Origin: CAVTYH01 sp963738835
GTDB taxonomy: Bacteria > Planctomycetota > Planctomycetia > Pirellulales > JADZDJ01
NCBI GenBank assembly: GCA_963738835.1
Contig: CAVTYH010000002.1
Location: forward strand, 310,001 to 374,000
DNA length: 64,000 nucleotides
Direction of reading: 5' to 3'
Shown here one piece after another: positions 9,487-19,488 of this stretch; position 1 is the first letter of the stretch, and every line of letters begins with the position of its first letter. Position numbers and translations under genes: made by a program. The notes under the pieces are model-generated. The model worked only from the letters and a program-made list of their open reading frames with translations, was not told the DNA's origin and made no database searches.

Positions 9487-11589
9487 TTACGATGGATTGG
9501 CGCCATGCGCCCAGCGTGACAGCGCCATCAAGGGGAAATAAATCCGGTAATAGTGATAACGCAAATAGAACACGCGAGGAAAGCCGGTGCCGGTGAACTC
9601 GGTTTCATCCCAGGTGCCGTCGGAGTTCTGATGCGACAGCAAATAATGCACAGCACGGCTGGCCGCCGGATGATCGTGCCTCCCGGCAGCAGTGAGACCC
9701 AGCAACGCCCATGCGGTTTGCGAGGCGGTTTCGGGTCCTTGACCGCGTAAACTTGGGTCGGCATAACTGTCGGCCGATTCGCCCCAGCCGCCGCTCGGTT
9801 GCTGATGCGTGATCAGCCACTGCACGCCGGCCACAATGGCCGGATCGTCGTGCGCAATGCCAACGGCGGTCAAACCCATCAACGCCTGCCAAGTGCCGTA
9901 AATATAGTTGACGCCCCACCGGCCGAACCAACTGCCATCGGCCTCTTGTGAGCGCCGCAGATATGCGATGCCTCGATCCACGGCAGTCTCACCCACTCGC
10001 TTGCCCATTCCGGCCAGTGATTCCAAAATGCGGGCGGCCAAGTCGGGCGAACTTGGATCGATCATCGCGTTGTGATCAGCAAAGGGCACGTGGCAGAGGA
10101 ATTCTGCGGTGTTGTCGCGATCGAAGGCCGCCCAACCGCCGTCGCGGTTTTGCATTGATTGCATCCAATGGGCCGCGCGAGCTGTCGGCGCGGCGATGTC
10201 GTCCAGCAACATCGCTTGTCGACGAGCATCAGGCATAGTCGGCGCGGTTGATTCGGCTAGCAAACGCAAATCCGGCGGCAGTGAACCGCCGTGAATTGGC
10301 GTCTGCGTGAATGCTTCGCGCAGCGACAACAACACCATCGCGGTATCATCCAAGTCGGGATAATGCGCATTGGCGAATTCAAAGCACCATCCGCCGGACG
10401 GCGATTGCACGTTGTGTGCCCAATCGCCGCGGGTGCGAATTTCCTGAGCCAAGAGCCACTGCACGCCGCGCTCCACCGCCGGGTGACGTCCATCGAGCCC
10501 GCTGTCACATAGCGATCGCAAACTCAAAGCCGTATCCCACACCGGCGATTTGCACGGCTGTAATCGTGCGGTGCTTTCTTCTTCGATGACCAATCCGGCC
10601 AATCGCTCGCGACAATACACCATTTCTGGCGAGTCGTCGGCGTAACCCAAAGACCGCAGCGCGACGATGCTCCAAATCATCGGTGGGTAGATTGCGCCGA
10701 GACCATCGCTGGCTTCAAACCGCTGAAGCATCCACTTTGTAGCCGTTTTGACCGCTAATCGCCGTAGCGGCAATAGTCGATGTCGTTGCAAAAACTTGAA
10801 CACCTTGTCGGTGGCATGAAAGAAGCGATCCCAACTTAGAATTCGCTGGCTGCGCTTCAGTCCAGGACAACGCGGGTATGGCCAATCCAAAGGATCCGAC
10901 AAGAAAAGCTCGCGGACGCCGCGCCCTAGCTCGATTTGCCGCACCGGCTGAAAGGCCGACATGATCGACAGCGGCACCAAAATGGTTCGTGACCAGGCAC
11001 TGATCGAATACAAATTGACCGGGAACCATGTGGGCAACAGCACAAATTCCGGCGGCACATTCGGACAAGCATCGTAGGGAATTTGTCCCAACAGCGCCAG
11101 ATAAAACCGCGTGAAGCTGTTGACCGCATCGGCCCCGCCACCGGCCAGAATGGCTGAACGCGCCCGCTGCATGTATTCTGTCGAAGGATCATGTCCGGTG
11201 AGCTTCAGAGCAAAGTAGGCTTTTACACTGGCACTGATGTCGATTTCGCCGCCGGGATACTGGTTCCAGTAGCCCTCTGCGGTTTGCTTCTCGATCAAAT
11301 ATCGCGCGCATTTGTGCGCCAATGGCGAATCTTCCTCTCCAAGATACGCCAAGAGCAGCAGAAACTCGCTTTGCAGAATCGAATCGCCTTCCAGCTCAGC
11401 AACCCAATAGCCGTCGGCGCGCTGTTGCGAAACCAACCACTGCTGCGTGCGAAAGATCGCCTGCCGCAATGGTCCCGCCATTTGGTGCAGCGACGGAAAC
11501 GCGACGGTTGGTTGCGCGGCTGTAGAAGATTGACTACCGGATATTGGCAAAGAATCCGGCGTGCTCACCGAGTGCATTTCATGCAACAT
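9487..11589 (-). CDS. shc: Squalene-hopene cyclase
   Basis: 700 residues, normal for the family. Cyclises squalene to hopene at the membrane. The proton-donor motif DLDD is at residues 412-415 (YPDLDDTAMV), and QW repeats appear as QNRDGGWAAFD, QEADGSWFGRWG, QQPSGGWGES and QNSDGTWDE, with the conserved GFPRVFYLRYHYYRIYFP end. The gene is intact, in contrast to many neighbours. It is followed by hpnH, forming a minimal hopanoid pair; no squalene synthesis genes are in the window. Confidence 0.96.
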   Translation of the reverse strand: MLHEMHSVSTPDSLPISGSQSSTAAQPTVAFPSLHQMAGPLRQAIFRTQQWLVSQQRADGYWVAELEGDSILQSEFLLLLAYLGEEDSPLAHKCARYLIEKQTAEGYWNQYPGGEIDISASVKAYFALKLTGHDPSTEYMQRARSAILAGGGADAVNSFTRFYLALLGQIPYDACPNVPPEFVLLPTWFPVNLYSISAWSRTILVPLSIMSAFQPVRQIELGRGVRELFLSDPLDWPYPRCPGLKRSQRILSWDRFFHATDKVFKFLQRHRLLPLRRLAVKTATKWMLQRFEASDGLGAIYPPMIWSIVALRSLGYADDSPEMVYCRERLAGLVIEEESTARLQPCKSPVWDTALSLRSLCDSGLDGRHPAVERGVQWLLAQEIRTRGDWAHNVQSPSGGWCFEFANAHYPDLDDTAMVLLSLREAFTQTPIHGGSLPPDLRLLAESTAPTMPDARRQAMLLDDIAAPTARAAHWMQSMQNRDGGWAAFDRDNTAEFLCHVPFADHNAMIDPSSPDLAARILESLAGMGKRVGETAVDRGIAYLRRSQEADGSWFGRWGVNYIYGTWQALMGLTAVGIAHDDPAIVAGVQWLITHQQPSGGWGESADSYADPSLRGQGPETASQTAWALLGLTAAGRHDHPAASRAVHYLLSHQNSDGTWDETEFTGTGFPRVFYLRYHYYRIYFPLMALSRWAHGANPS

Positions 11590-11778
11590 GACGACCAGTC
11601 TTCCTTGACGGGCGGTGTGCGCTCTAGGTGCCCCTTTAGTAACACGTGCAGTGCCAAAAGCTTAGGTCATAGCGCAGTCGCACACAAGATCACTGCGGAC
11701 CGAACTTTGGGCCCGTGATAGCACTTCTACGATAAGCTGGAAAAGCTTCGTTGAGTTTGCGGTGTGAAAACGGGCCAG

Positions 11779-12837
11779 TCACGGCCGCGCTTCCAGGATC
11801 ATATTGAATAGTGTCGCGGTCGCGCGGCGAACGCGGGTGAAACCGCCCTGTTCAATGACCGATCTCAATCTCGCTTCACCGGCCTGAGCGCCCAGCGCCA
11901 AGCCGACTTCCTGGCTAAGCGAAGCCGGGACGCAAACCATGGTGGACGCCGCGTAGAAAATACGCCCCACCGGATTGAGATTATCGATCGTCGAATCACC
12001 GGCGAATGGTTCGACAATCATCCACGTGCCATCAGGCTTGAGCGATTGCAAAACGTGCCTGGCAGCGCCTGCTGGATCGCCCATGTCGTGCAGGCAATCG
12101 AAAAACGTGACAAGGTCGTATCCATTGCCGGGAAAATCCTTGGCCGCGGCAACTTCAAAGTGACAGTGTTTGCCGACGCCGGCATCGCGGGCCGCTTGTT
12201 CGGCTCGATGAACGGAGGCCAGGTGATAGTCGAAGCCGACAAATTTTGAGTTTGGAAAAGCCTGAGCCATCAGAATCGTCGAAGCGCCATGTCCGCAGCC
12301 AACGTCGGCCACGGTTGCACCGCGGTGGAGTTTTTCCACGACACTGTCGAGAGCCGGTAGCCAATCTTGCACCAAATGGGCCGCGTATCCGCTGCGGAAG
12401 AACCGTTCCGTGCCGCGGAAGAGGCATTGGCTGTGCTCGTGCCAGCCAACGCCGCTGCCCGATTGAAACGCGGCGGTCACCTTCGGCTCGTCTTTATAGG
12501 TGGAGGCGATGCACTCGAATCCGCCGAGCATGCAGAATTCGCTCTTTTCATCGGCCAGCACCGTAATTTGTTCAGGGCTCATGCTGTACTTTTGCGTCGC
12601 TGCATCGAAATTCACATATCCTGCCGCTGCTTGCGCCGCCAGCCATTCGCGCACATACCGTTCGGCGGTGTTGGTTCGCTTCGCCAATTCCTCGGCCGAA
12701 AGCGGCCCGTGCTCGGCAAACGCTTTGTATAGCCCGAGTTTGTCGCCAATCAAAACCAGCGCGCCGGAAAACGCAGCGCCAATATCGCCCAGCATCTTGC
12801 CCAGGAACTGGTCGAGTTTAGTCGGTGCGGTTTCCAT
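11779..12837 (-). CDS. SAM-dependent methyltransferase with N-terminal winged helix
   Basis: 352 residues. The N-terminal part (about 20-95) looks like a winged-helix domain (LSAEELAKRTNTAERYVREWL); the C-terminal part is a class I methyltransferase with motif I ATVADVGCGHGAST, then FVGFDYH and FFDCLHDMGDP. This matches the Rv2258c-like family of predicted methyltransferases. Substrate not deducible. Start ATG 12837. It lies about 190 bases upstream of squalene-hopene cyclase on the same strand, but a link to hopanoids is only positional. Confidence 0.8.
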   Translation of the reverse strand: METAPTKLDQFLGKMLGDIGAAFSGALVLIGDKLGLYKAFAEHGPLSAEELAKRTNTAERYVREWLAAQAAAGYVNFDAATQKYSMSPEQITVLADEKSEFCMLGGFECIASTYKDEPKVTAAFQSGSGVGWHEHSQCLFRGTERFFRSGYAAHLVQDWLPALDSVVEKLHRGATVADVGCGHGASTILMAQAFPNSKFVGFDYHLASVHRAEQAARDAGVGKHCHFEVAAAKDFPGNGYDLVTFFDCLHDMGDPAGAARHVLQSLKPDGTWMIVEPFAGDSTIDNLNPVGRIFYAASTMVCVPASLSQEVGLALGAQAGEARLRSVIEQGGFTRVRRATATLFNMILEARP

Positions 12838-12865
12838 GGCATCCTCACTTTCTGGTCATCGACGA

Positions 12866-13354
12866 TCAGCTGGAACCATCCAAGCAGCGTTCGACGTCGT
12901 CCGCAATTTTATCCGGCGTCGTTGTCGGCGCGTATCGTTTGATCACTTCGCCCTGGCGATCGACCAGGAATTTCGTGAAATTCCACTTGATGGCTTGCGT
13001 GCCAAGCAGGCCCTTCTTCTCGGATTTGAGAAATTGATATAGCGGATGCGCGCCGGGACCGTTCACCTCGATTTTGGCGAACATCGGGAAGCTGACGTTG
13101 TAGTTCGTCGAGCAGAACTCTCTGATTTCCGCCTCGCTGCCCGGCTCCTGATGGCCGAACTGATCGCAGGGAAATCCCAGCACGCTGAAACCCTGGTTCT
13201 TGTGCTTCTGATACAGCGATTCCAGCCCGGCGTACTGCGACGTGAAGCCGCACCGGCTGGCGACATTCACAATCAGTAGAGCTTGCCCCCTGTAATCGGC
13301 CAGCTTTTGCTTCTGGCCATCGATCTTCGTCACTTCGATGTCATAGAGCGACAT
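12866..13354 (-). CDS. Glutathione peroxidase family protein (Cys type)
   Basis: 162 residues from MSLYDIEV. The peroxidatic motif is NVASRCGFTSQY with Cys, not selenocysteine; GFPCDQFGHQEPG and the late KWNFTKFLVDRQG are also present. It reduces peroxides, in bacteria often with thioredoxin. An alternative start 4 codons upstream (13366) is possible. It is followed 28 bases later by the methyltransferase gene. Confidence 0.93.
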   Translation of the reverse strand: MSLYDIEVTKIDGQKQKLADYRGQALLIVNVASRCGFTSQYAGLESLYQKHKNQGFSVLGFPCDQFGHQEPGSEAEIREFCSTNYNVSFPMFAKIEVNGPGAHPLYQFLKSEKKGLLGTQAIKWNFTKFLVDRQGEVIKRYAPTTTPDKIADDVERCLDGSS

Positions 13355-13374
13355 TGCCAGCAGCAACCCAGTCG

Positions 13375-13794
13375 TTACTTGGTGGTCAGGATGAAATCCT
13401 TCTCGTTGACACCGGGCTTTACGTCCAATTGCAACTCGGTCTGATTGTTGTACTTGGCTGGCAACACTTCGGCCATAATTGGCTGGATTGGGCTATCAGG
13501 CGTGTTGTACAGCTTCTGCTGCCCGACCACCTTGGGCACGCGAATCTCGACGTTCTGCAGTCCCACGGGCACATTGGCGGTGTACTTTCCGGCAATGATT
13601 TTTGTTCCGGAGCTGCGAGATTTCCCATCGGCCGGGAAAAACGCCAGCGAGCCCAGCTCTGCCGGCTTGCCATCGACCGTGACGTTGCCGGTCACGATGC
13701 CTTCGTTCTTTGCGGAACAGCCGGACGAATAAAATACGGCGAGCAGCAAAACGCAAAAAAGACGGTTCGTCATTGCTGGCAGTTGACGCTTCAT
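13375..13794 (-). CDS. Small planctomycete-type lipoprotein
   Basis: About 139 residues from MKRQLPAMTNRL. The N-terminus is a type II signal peptide with lipobox-like YSSGC. The mature part (GIVTGNVTVDGKPAELGSLA) is the carboxypeptidase-regulatory-like beta-sandwich that Planctomycetota typically encode right after a DUF1559 gene, as here. Start could also be the ATG at 13773. Role unknown; probably exposed at the cell envelope. Confidence 0.75.
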   Translation of the reverse strand: MKRQLPAMTNRLFCVLLLAVFYSSGCSAKNEGIVTGNVTVDGKPAELGSLAFFPADGKSRSSGTKIIAGKYTANVPVGLQNVEIRVPKVVGQQKLYNTPDSPIQPIMAEVLPAKYNNQTELQLDVKPGVNEKDFILTTK

Positions 13795-13810
13795 TGGGCC
13801 GGCCGCCCGA

Positions 13811-14778
13811 CTACTCGAAACTTCCGACGGTTTCTTTCCCATTCATTGTGCCCAGAGCCTTCCAGGTGGCGAGAGAGATGTAATCGCTGATGAAGTGGAC
13901 CGACCCATCACAGAAGGAAGCGTTCACACCGCCGGGATGTCGGCTCCGAGCGGCAGTTACTTGAGCATCGGCTGCGCCGGCAACGGCCGGCATCAAGGGG
14001 TCGTTCGTGTCTTGAAACCAGCCGTTTTTGATGACGTCGGGAGCTGAAGTGTTGGGCGTCAACAGCGTGTGAAAACGACATTCTCCCTGATCGTTGTGAA
14101 TATCGCCGCGCCAATCGTTATCCTGCGGACTCTGCGCCTTGAGAACTTCCGACATCAGCAGAGTATGGGAAGTTCCGTCGACAAGCATGTTGATTTTCGT
14201 AATCCGCGGTTTGCTGGGCGAGCCATTTACTTGCGAAAAAGGCGCTTTGCCCAGTGGTTCTGGATTCTGTCCATAAAGAGAATTACCCCAATTCACCACA
14301 TAGTTGCCACGCCGCCGCTGGTGTTGTGTCGTCGGATTATTTTGATCGGAGCCAAAGTCATCGGGACAGTTATACAGCGACACAAATTGTCCACAGAGGC
14401 CAGCCATTGAAAAATCGATACTGCCCGGGGGAAGATAGAAATCGTTGTTGAGATTGTTTCGAGCGGCCAAGCCGGTTTCTTCCATGTAGGGCCAGAGGTG
14501 CATGACCCAGGTTTGCCGGGGAGTGTGCGCGATCCAATCGGCAAGTGTTTCTGCGCGAGCACGTAGGCCTGCACTGAAAGCCCCCACTGCTTGAGCTGAT
14601 TTGAGCACTGCGTTCGCCGTGACGATTCACGGGCGGCTTGGACGGCGGGCAAGAGCAAGGCAATCAAAATTCCGATGATCGCGATGACGACGAGCAACTC
14701 GACGAGGGTGAAGGCTCGGCTGCGCAGCGCGGAACGTCGCGATTCATGGCGATTAGCTCCCCGATATCGAAAGATCAA
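13811..14778 (-). CDS. DUF1559 prepilin-like protein, one frameshift
   Basis: The N-terminus has the type IV prepilin cleavage signal AFTLVELLVVIAIIGILIALL, followed by PAVQAARESSRR, and the DUF1559 body ends with the H-X9-DG-like motif (ASFCDGSVHFISD). A missing base near 14535 breaks the frame; repaired length is 322 residues. The start is unclear: the open frame begins with TTG 14778, whereas a better site (GGGGAG before ATG at about 14748) lies in another frame, so a further indel near the start is possible. Hundreds of paralogues are usual in Planctomycetota. Confidence 0.88.
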
Positions 14779-14963
14779 TTAAACCGAGTCGAGCAGCGCC
14801 GCTTAAAAATCAGCAGTGGCGCAGCACCATAAGCACACGCCTGCTTCGGTTCCATTTGCCTCTCTCCCGCTCCCACGGTCATCGCCGCTAAAACGCAGCA
14901 ATGCGCGAACCGCCACCAAACGATAAGCAATTTCTATATAATATATGACGCGACGGAATGCAA

Positions 14964-16344
14964 CTAGATTTGAACGTTGAGCAGCGGCAACCGGATGATG
15001 AATTCCGCCCCGCCCGAGGCATTTTTGGCTGCTTCAATCGTGCCGCCGTGCAGCCTGACGATCCGCCAGCACTTCGAGAGGCCAAATCCCAGGCCACGGC
15101 CGGCTTCTCGGCCTGAGAAGAACGGGTCGAAGATCTTTTCGCGGATTTCCGGCGCGATGCCGGGGCCATCGTCGCGGATGCTGAGCTCGGCCATCTCATC
15201 GGATCGGCGAATTTCGACGGTTAAATTGCCGCCCCGGCCCAGCACTTCCAATGAATTGGTGCACAGAACCTTCAATGCCACGTGAAGCTGCACAGGATCG
15301 GCGTCCATCAGCAGCACTCCACCGGCGCCGGTGCGCTGCAAAGTGGTTTGCTGAGTTTGAGCATCGTCGACTAATTCCGATACCACCTCATCGGTCAATC
15401 GCACGATGTCAACCTTCGCAAGTGTAAGTTGCGGTGGCCGCGCGAAGAGCATCATGTCGGCCAGCATTTCATGAGCCCGAAAAGCCTGCGTGTTGATGGC
15501 GGCCAAACGCCGCCGCCGCTCGGGGTGGGTTTCTTCCTTGAGAAGCGTTTGTGCGCGGCTGGCGATGTTGGCGAGCGGATTGTTCAGCTCATGCCCGGCG
15601 CCGTAAGCAAATTCCTTGAGCGCATCCAGCTTCGCGGTTTGCAACGTTCGATCAAAATTGCTTTCCAGCTCCGCCAGCCGGCAAAGCTGCGATACGAGCT
15701 GCGGCAACAACGGTTGCACGCCGGGAATTTCCGTCAGCCAATGCCGCCACGCTTCATCGCCCGCCGCGCGAATCGGCAGCGAGCGATTCGGAGACCGTCA
15801 CTGGTTCCAGCGGCCAGAGTTCCACAAGCGGATGTGGAGAAGCTCCCAAAACCAATTTGTCGGCCGCTGTTGCGTCCAGCCATTCGCGCCATTTAGCGGT
15901 CAGCAGTGCTAAATAGCGCGGATGCAACCAAGCTTCTTCCGGCGAAAGCCCACGAATCGAGTCTCGCGCCGCTGGAATTGTTTCCGCGACGAGTGCCGCA
16001 AATCGACTGTGCTGCTCAGCAGTGAACTCAGTTGATGGTGGCGAAGCGGACCCGTTGAACAATTGAATCAGCCGCGGGCTAAGCCACTCTGCGATCGAGG
16101 CAACCGATTGCGGCTCGGTTGGCGGAATTGAACCCGATGTGCGATTTGCCAGCGAAAATACGGTCCAAACCGCAAACGCCGGATCGACTGTCAACACACC
16201 GGCCAGTTCAGCCGCTCGCCTGGCTTTGTTCGTCTCCACCAACGCGCCGGCCAGCGCCAATGCCGTGACATCGCACAGCGGCAGCCGCCACTCGGCAGCG
16301 CCACAGACCAATGGCGGCAGCGTGAGCATGAGGCGCGAAGTCAT
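14964..16344 (-). CDS. Sensor histidine kinase, one frameshift
   Basis: The C-terminal 250 residues are a HisKA/HATPase kinase: H-box FAYGAGHELNNPLANI, then N-box-like region, DDGPGIAPEI and GLGFGLSKCWRI. The N-terminal ~200 residues (LPLCDVTALALAGALVETN and following) resemble an HDOD-like helical region but I cannot assign it. One extra base near 15770 separates the two halves; removing it gives 459 residues. Start taken at ATG 16344. The HTH-receiver regulator lies immediately upstream on the same strand but is separated by a terminator. Confidence 0.75.
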
Positions 16345-16355
16345 GGTTAACGGCA

Positions 16356-16388
16356 ACAAAAAAGCTCAGGGGTTGCAACCCTGAGCTT
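16356..16388 (-). terminator. Intrinsic terminator of the HTH-receiver gene
   Basis: AAGCTCAGGG pairs perfectly with CCCTGAGCTT (arms 16362-16371 and 16379-16388, 7-nt loop), followed on the - strand by a run of six T. It lies 45 bases past the regulator stop and just before the kinase start, so the two genes have separate or attenuated transcripts. Confidence 0.88.
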
Positions 16389-16432
16389 GGAGTTTCGCGC
16401 AAGTACCGGTCGCAACCGATTTAACTTCCCAT

Positions 16433-17014
16433 TCAGCCGGTCGCAACCGATTCCACATCCAGCAGCGAGCCGATACGATCCACGAGGGTCTCTACTTCAA
16501 ACGGCTTGTGCATAAAATCGTTCGCGCCGGCGGCTTTCAAATCTTCGACTTTGTCGTTTTCGATCATGCCGGAAATGCAAATGATTTTCACATCGTCCAT
16601 CGTCTTATCGCTGCGCACCCGCTGGCAAACTTCGCGGCCGTTAATGTCGGGCAGCATGACGTCGAGCACAATCAGGTCCGGATGATATTCCTTGACCATC
16701 ATGCCGGCGTCGAAGCCGTTGTTCACCGAGCGCACTTCAAAGCGGCCGTCTTTTTCCAGTACCTCGACAATCAGATCGACCAATTCTTGATCGTCATCGA
16801 CCACCAAGATTTTCCGCTTGCCGCTTTCCAGGGCGTCGGTCGGAATGCCGTTGTCACGCATAAACGAGTACAATTCGGCTCGCGGAATTCGGCGGAAGCG
16901 ACTGCCGGGCACGCGGAAGCCTTTGAGCTGCCCCGAATCGAAGCAACGGATAATGGTTTGCTGGCTAACCTTGCAGATTTTGGCCGCCTCGCCGGTCGTG
17001 AATACGGTTTTCAT
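16433..17014 (-). CDS. Excisionase-type HTH fused to receiver domain
   Basis: 193 residues. Residues 1-60 form an HTH_17/MerR-like DNA-binding domain (FTTGEAAKICKVSQQTIIRC, RRIPRAELYSFM). Residues 68-185 form a CheY-type receiver with acidic pocket VVDDDQE, phospho-acceptor Asp in LIVLDVMLPD, Thr/Ser position CISGM, and Lys in MHKPFE. The order, DNA-binding first and receiver second, is reversed from usual response regulators but is common in Planctomycetota. It is expressed from a strong promoter behind a ~270-nt structured leader, and the downstream kinase may be its partner. Confidence 0.88.
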   Translation of the reverse strand: MKTVFTTGEAAKICKVSQQTIIRCFDSGQLKGFRVPGSRFRRIPRAELYSFMRDNGIPTDALESGKRKILVVDDDQELVDLIVEVLEKDGRFEVRSVNNGFDAGMMVKEYHPDLIVLDVMLPDINGREVCQRVRSDKTMDDVKIICISGMIENDKVEDLKAAGANDFMHKPFEVETLVDRIGSLLDVESVATG

Positions 17015-17286
17015 GCTTGCTTGCTAACCTCTCACTAGCCGTGGCGCAGCTAGTCGTAGCGGGACCCGCGGTTGGCATCTAATCCACAAGAAGCCCCGGG
17101 GGCACCTAGTCCTCCATGTCGCGCTAAGACGAGCACCGCTGCGGTCGTCGCCAGCGGCCTCACCAGGAATAGCTACCTCGTCCAACCATGACGCACTAGA
17201 CTCCGTGTCAGCCTGAGCGAAACAGAGTCGCCCATCCGGAGGGCAACACGGCTCAGAGCTAACCCGGCTTACCGAAATTGCCATCC
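17015..17286 (-). ncRNA. Structured 5' leader (candidate cis-regulatory RNA)
   Basis: About 270 nt lie between the promoter and the ATG at 17014. Read on the - strand it contains nested perfect stems: GACGAG/CTCGTC (17177-17182 with 17128-17133) enclosing CCGCTG/CAGCGG (17152-17157 with 17136-17141), a GCCC/GGGC hairpin near 17235, and ACTAGC/GCTAGT (17034-17054) close to the start codon. No known riboswitch class is recognised. An 86-codon open frame (17024-17284) overlaps it but lacks a ribosome site and family features. Confidence 0.5.
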
Positions 17287-17292
17287 ATGCGA

Positions 17293-17320
17293 ATTATAGC
17301 CAGCTTGCGGATTGGGTCAA
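17293..17320 (-). promoter_or_regulatory. Sigma-70-type promoter for the HTH-receiver gene
   Basis: On the - strand TTGACC (17315-17320) is separated by 16 bp from a perfect TATAAT (17293-17298). Transcription should start near 17286, about 270 nt before the coding start. Confidence 0.8.
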
Positions 17321-17428
17321 GATTGATCCATTTGCCGCAACCGCCAGACTACAAACAGCTTACGCAGAACGCAAATTTCCCCGTAACCGCCCGTGTTCGG
17401 GCCGACATTGGGCAAAGCTCGCTCGCGA

Positions 17429-19379
17429 TCATTTCAAATGCACCAGCAAAATGGCCACATCGGCCGGAGTAATGCCGCTGATTCGGCTCGCCTGTGCCAG
17501 GCTAATCGGCCGCACTTTCGTCAGTTTTTCCCGAGCTTCCGTACGCATTTGCGACAGTGCCGCGAAGTCGAAACTCTCGGGAATTCGTTTCTCGTGCAGC
17601 CGCCGCATGCGCTCTACTTCCGTATCTTGCGCGCACCAGGTAACCGGCATACTTCACGTCGTATTCAATCTGTCGCGCCACTTCGGTCGGCACTTCGGCA
17701 AGTTCGGGGAGTTGGGCCGCTAGATCGGCCCAAGCCGTTTCCGGCCGCCGCAGCAGTTTCTCCAGACTTATGTCGCCCGTGCGTGTCGCGGTGAGCATTG
17801 CCAGCACGCGGGCAATCTCGGCTTCCTTTTTATTGAGGCGCTGCCAGCGAAGGTCGTCGACTAACCCAATTTGCCTACCCAGCGAAGTGAGTCGGCGATC
17901 GGCGTTGTCTTGCCGCAGCGACAAACGAAATTCCGCGCGGCTGGTAAACATGCGGTAAGGCTCGTCGACCCCGCGCGTAACCAGGTCGTCAATCAGCACG
18001 CCGATGTAAGCCTGCTCGCGCGCCAGCACCAACGGCTCTTCGCCGCGCAGTTTCAATGCCGCATTGATCCCGGCCATCAATCCTTGGGCACCGGCTTCCT
18101 CATATCCGGTCGTGCCGTTGATCTGCCCGGCAAAGTACAGTCCGGCTACACTTTTCGTTTCCAAACTGGGCCACAACTGCTGTGGCGGAGCATAATCGTA
18201 CTCGACCGCATAGCCGTAGCGCATGATCTCGGCATTCTCCAAGCCGGGAACCAATCGCAGCATGGCGTCTTGCACATCGCGCGGCAAACTGGTCGAAATG
18301 CCGTTGACGTAAATTTCCAGCGTGTGTCGTCCCTCTGGCTCCAAAAACAGTTGATGCCGTTCTTTGTCGGCGAACCGCACCACCTTGTCTTCGATGGATG
18401 GGCAATACCGTGGCCCGCGCGATTGGATTTGGCCGGAATACATCGGCGCCCGATGCAAATTCGCGCGGATCAACTCATGCACCGCTTCGCTGGTGTACGT
18501 GATCCAACATGGCAGCTGCCGCTGCGACAACCGATCGGTCAGAAAACTGAACGGCTGCGGCTCGTCATCGCCCGGCTGAATTTCGCACTTCGCATAATCG
18601 ATCGTCCGGCCATTCAACCGACACGGCGTGCCGGTTTTGAATCGCGCCAACTCGAAGCCCAACCGATTAAGCGCCGCACTGATGCCCGACGTTGTCCCCT
18701 CGCCCGCGCGACCGCCGGCCGTTTTCGTTTCGCCGGTATGCATAATCGCTTGCAAAAACGTGCCGGTCGTCAGGATGACGCACTTGGCGTGATAAACCGC
18801 ATCGCCGCGAACACGAACGCCGCTGATCGAGTAGGTGGTAGGCCGTAGTCGGTAAGCGGTTGCTGACGAATTGTCCGTCGTCCGTTGTCCGTTGTCTGTC
18901 GACAAGGTGATTCCTGACGCCTGACCGCTGACCGCCGACTCCTCTGTCCGACCACTGACCACTGACCACTGACCTCTGACCTCCTCAACCAGCAAATCCT
19001 CCACCACTTCCTGCCGCAGCACCAAATTCGGTTGCGACTCCACAATCCGCTTCATCTCTTGCTGATACGCCTTTTTGTCGGCCTGTGCCCGCGGACTGTG
19101 CATGGCCGGGCCTTTGCGGCGGTTCAAGAGACGAAACTGAATGCCGGTGGCATCGATCGCTTGACCCATTGCGCCCCCCAGCGCATCGATCTCGCGGACG
19201 ATCTGCCCCTTCGCCACGCCGCCGATTGCCGGATTGCAACTCATCTGCGCCACGGTATCGCAGTTGGTGGTGAGCAGCGCCGTGCGTGCCCCCATCCGCG
19301 CCGCCGCCAACGCCGCCTCGCACCCGGCATGGCCTGCACCGATCACCAGCACATCGAATTCATAGGCCGAGTTGGTCAT
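17429..19379 (-). CDS. mnmG: tRNA uridine-5-carboxymethylaminomethyl synthesis enzyme MnmG, one frameshift
   Basis: FAD protein that with MnmE modifies the wobble uridine of several tRNAs. The N-terminus has the dinucleotide motif VIGAGHAGCEAALAAARMG, then CNPAIGGVAKG and LNRRKGPA; the C-terminal domain reads ISLAQASRISGITPADV. An extra base near 17645 shifts the last 70 residues; repaired length is 649. Unusually, about 45 residues encoded by 18840-18985 (GQWSVVSG, STDNGQRTTDN and similar) lie inside the FAD/insertion region and match the dispersed TGACCACTGACC-type repeat, not MnmG. Confidence 0.95.
18840..18985. repeat. Tandem-like repeat inserted in frame in mnmG
   Basis: A run of short degenerate units, such as gaccactgaccactgacc and ccgtcgtccgttgtccgttg, with no resemblance to MnmG coding sequence but similar to intergenic tracts at about 664-760, 9402-9441, 40061-40096 and 52635-52678. 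It keeps the reading frame open, adding about 45 residues. Confidence 0.75.
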
Positions 19380-19423
19380 GTCGGAACACTTTTTGAATTG
19401 AACGCCGCGAACGAATTGGGAAT

Positions 19424-19488
19424 CCAGGAAGTTAGGAAACCAGGAAATTGTATTGCTGTTGCCCGTTCCTGGCTTCCTAACTTCCTGG
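19424..19488. repeat. 23-bp inverted repeat
   Basis: Arm 19424-19446 (ccaggaagttaggaaaccag...) and arm 19466-19488 are complementary with one mismatch around a 19-bp loop. It lies just upstream of mnmG, has no T-tract, and resembles a non-autonomous palindromic repeat. Confidence 0.7.

Noticed and set aside
17024..17284. 86-codon frame in the leader of the HTH-receiver gene
   Set aside because: Starts within 2-4 bases of the predicted transcript start, lacks a ribosome site and has no family features; RNA structure explains the region better.
17871..18848. 325-codon frame antisense to mnmG
   Set aside because: Shadow of mnmG; its residue composition is biased and no domain is visible.
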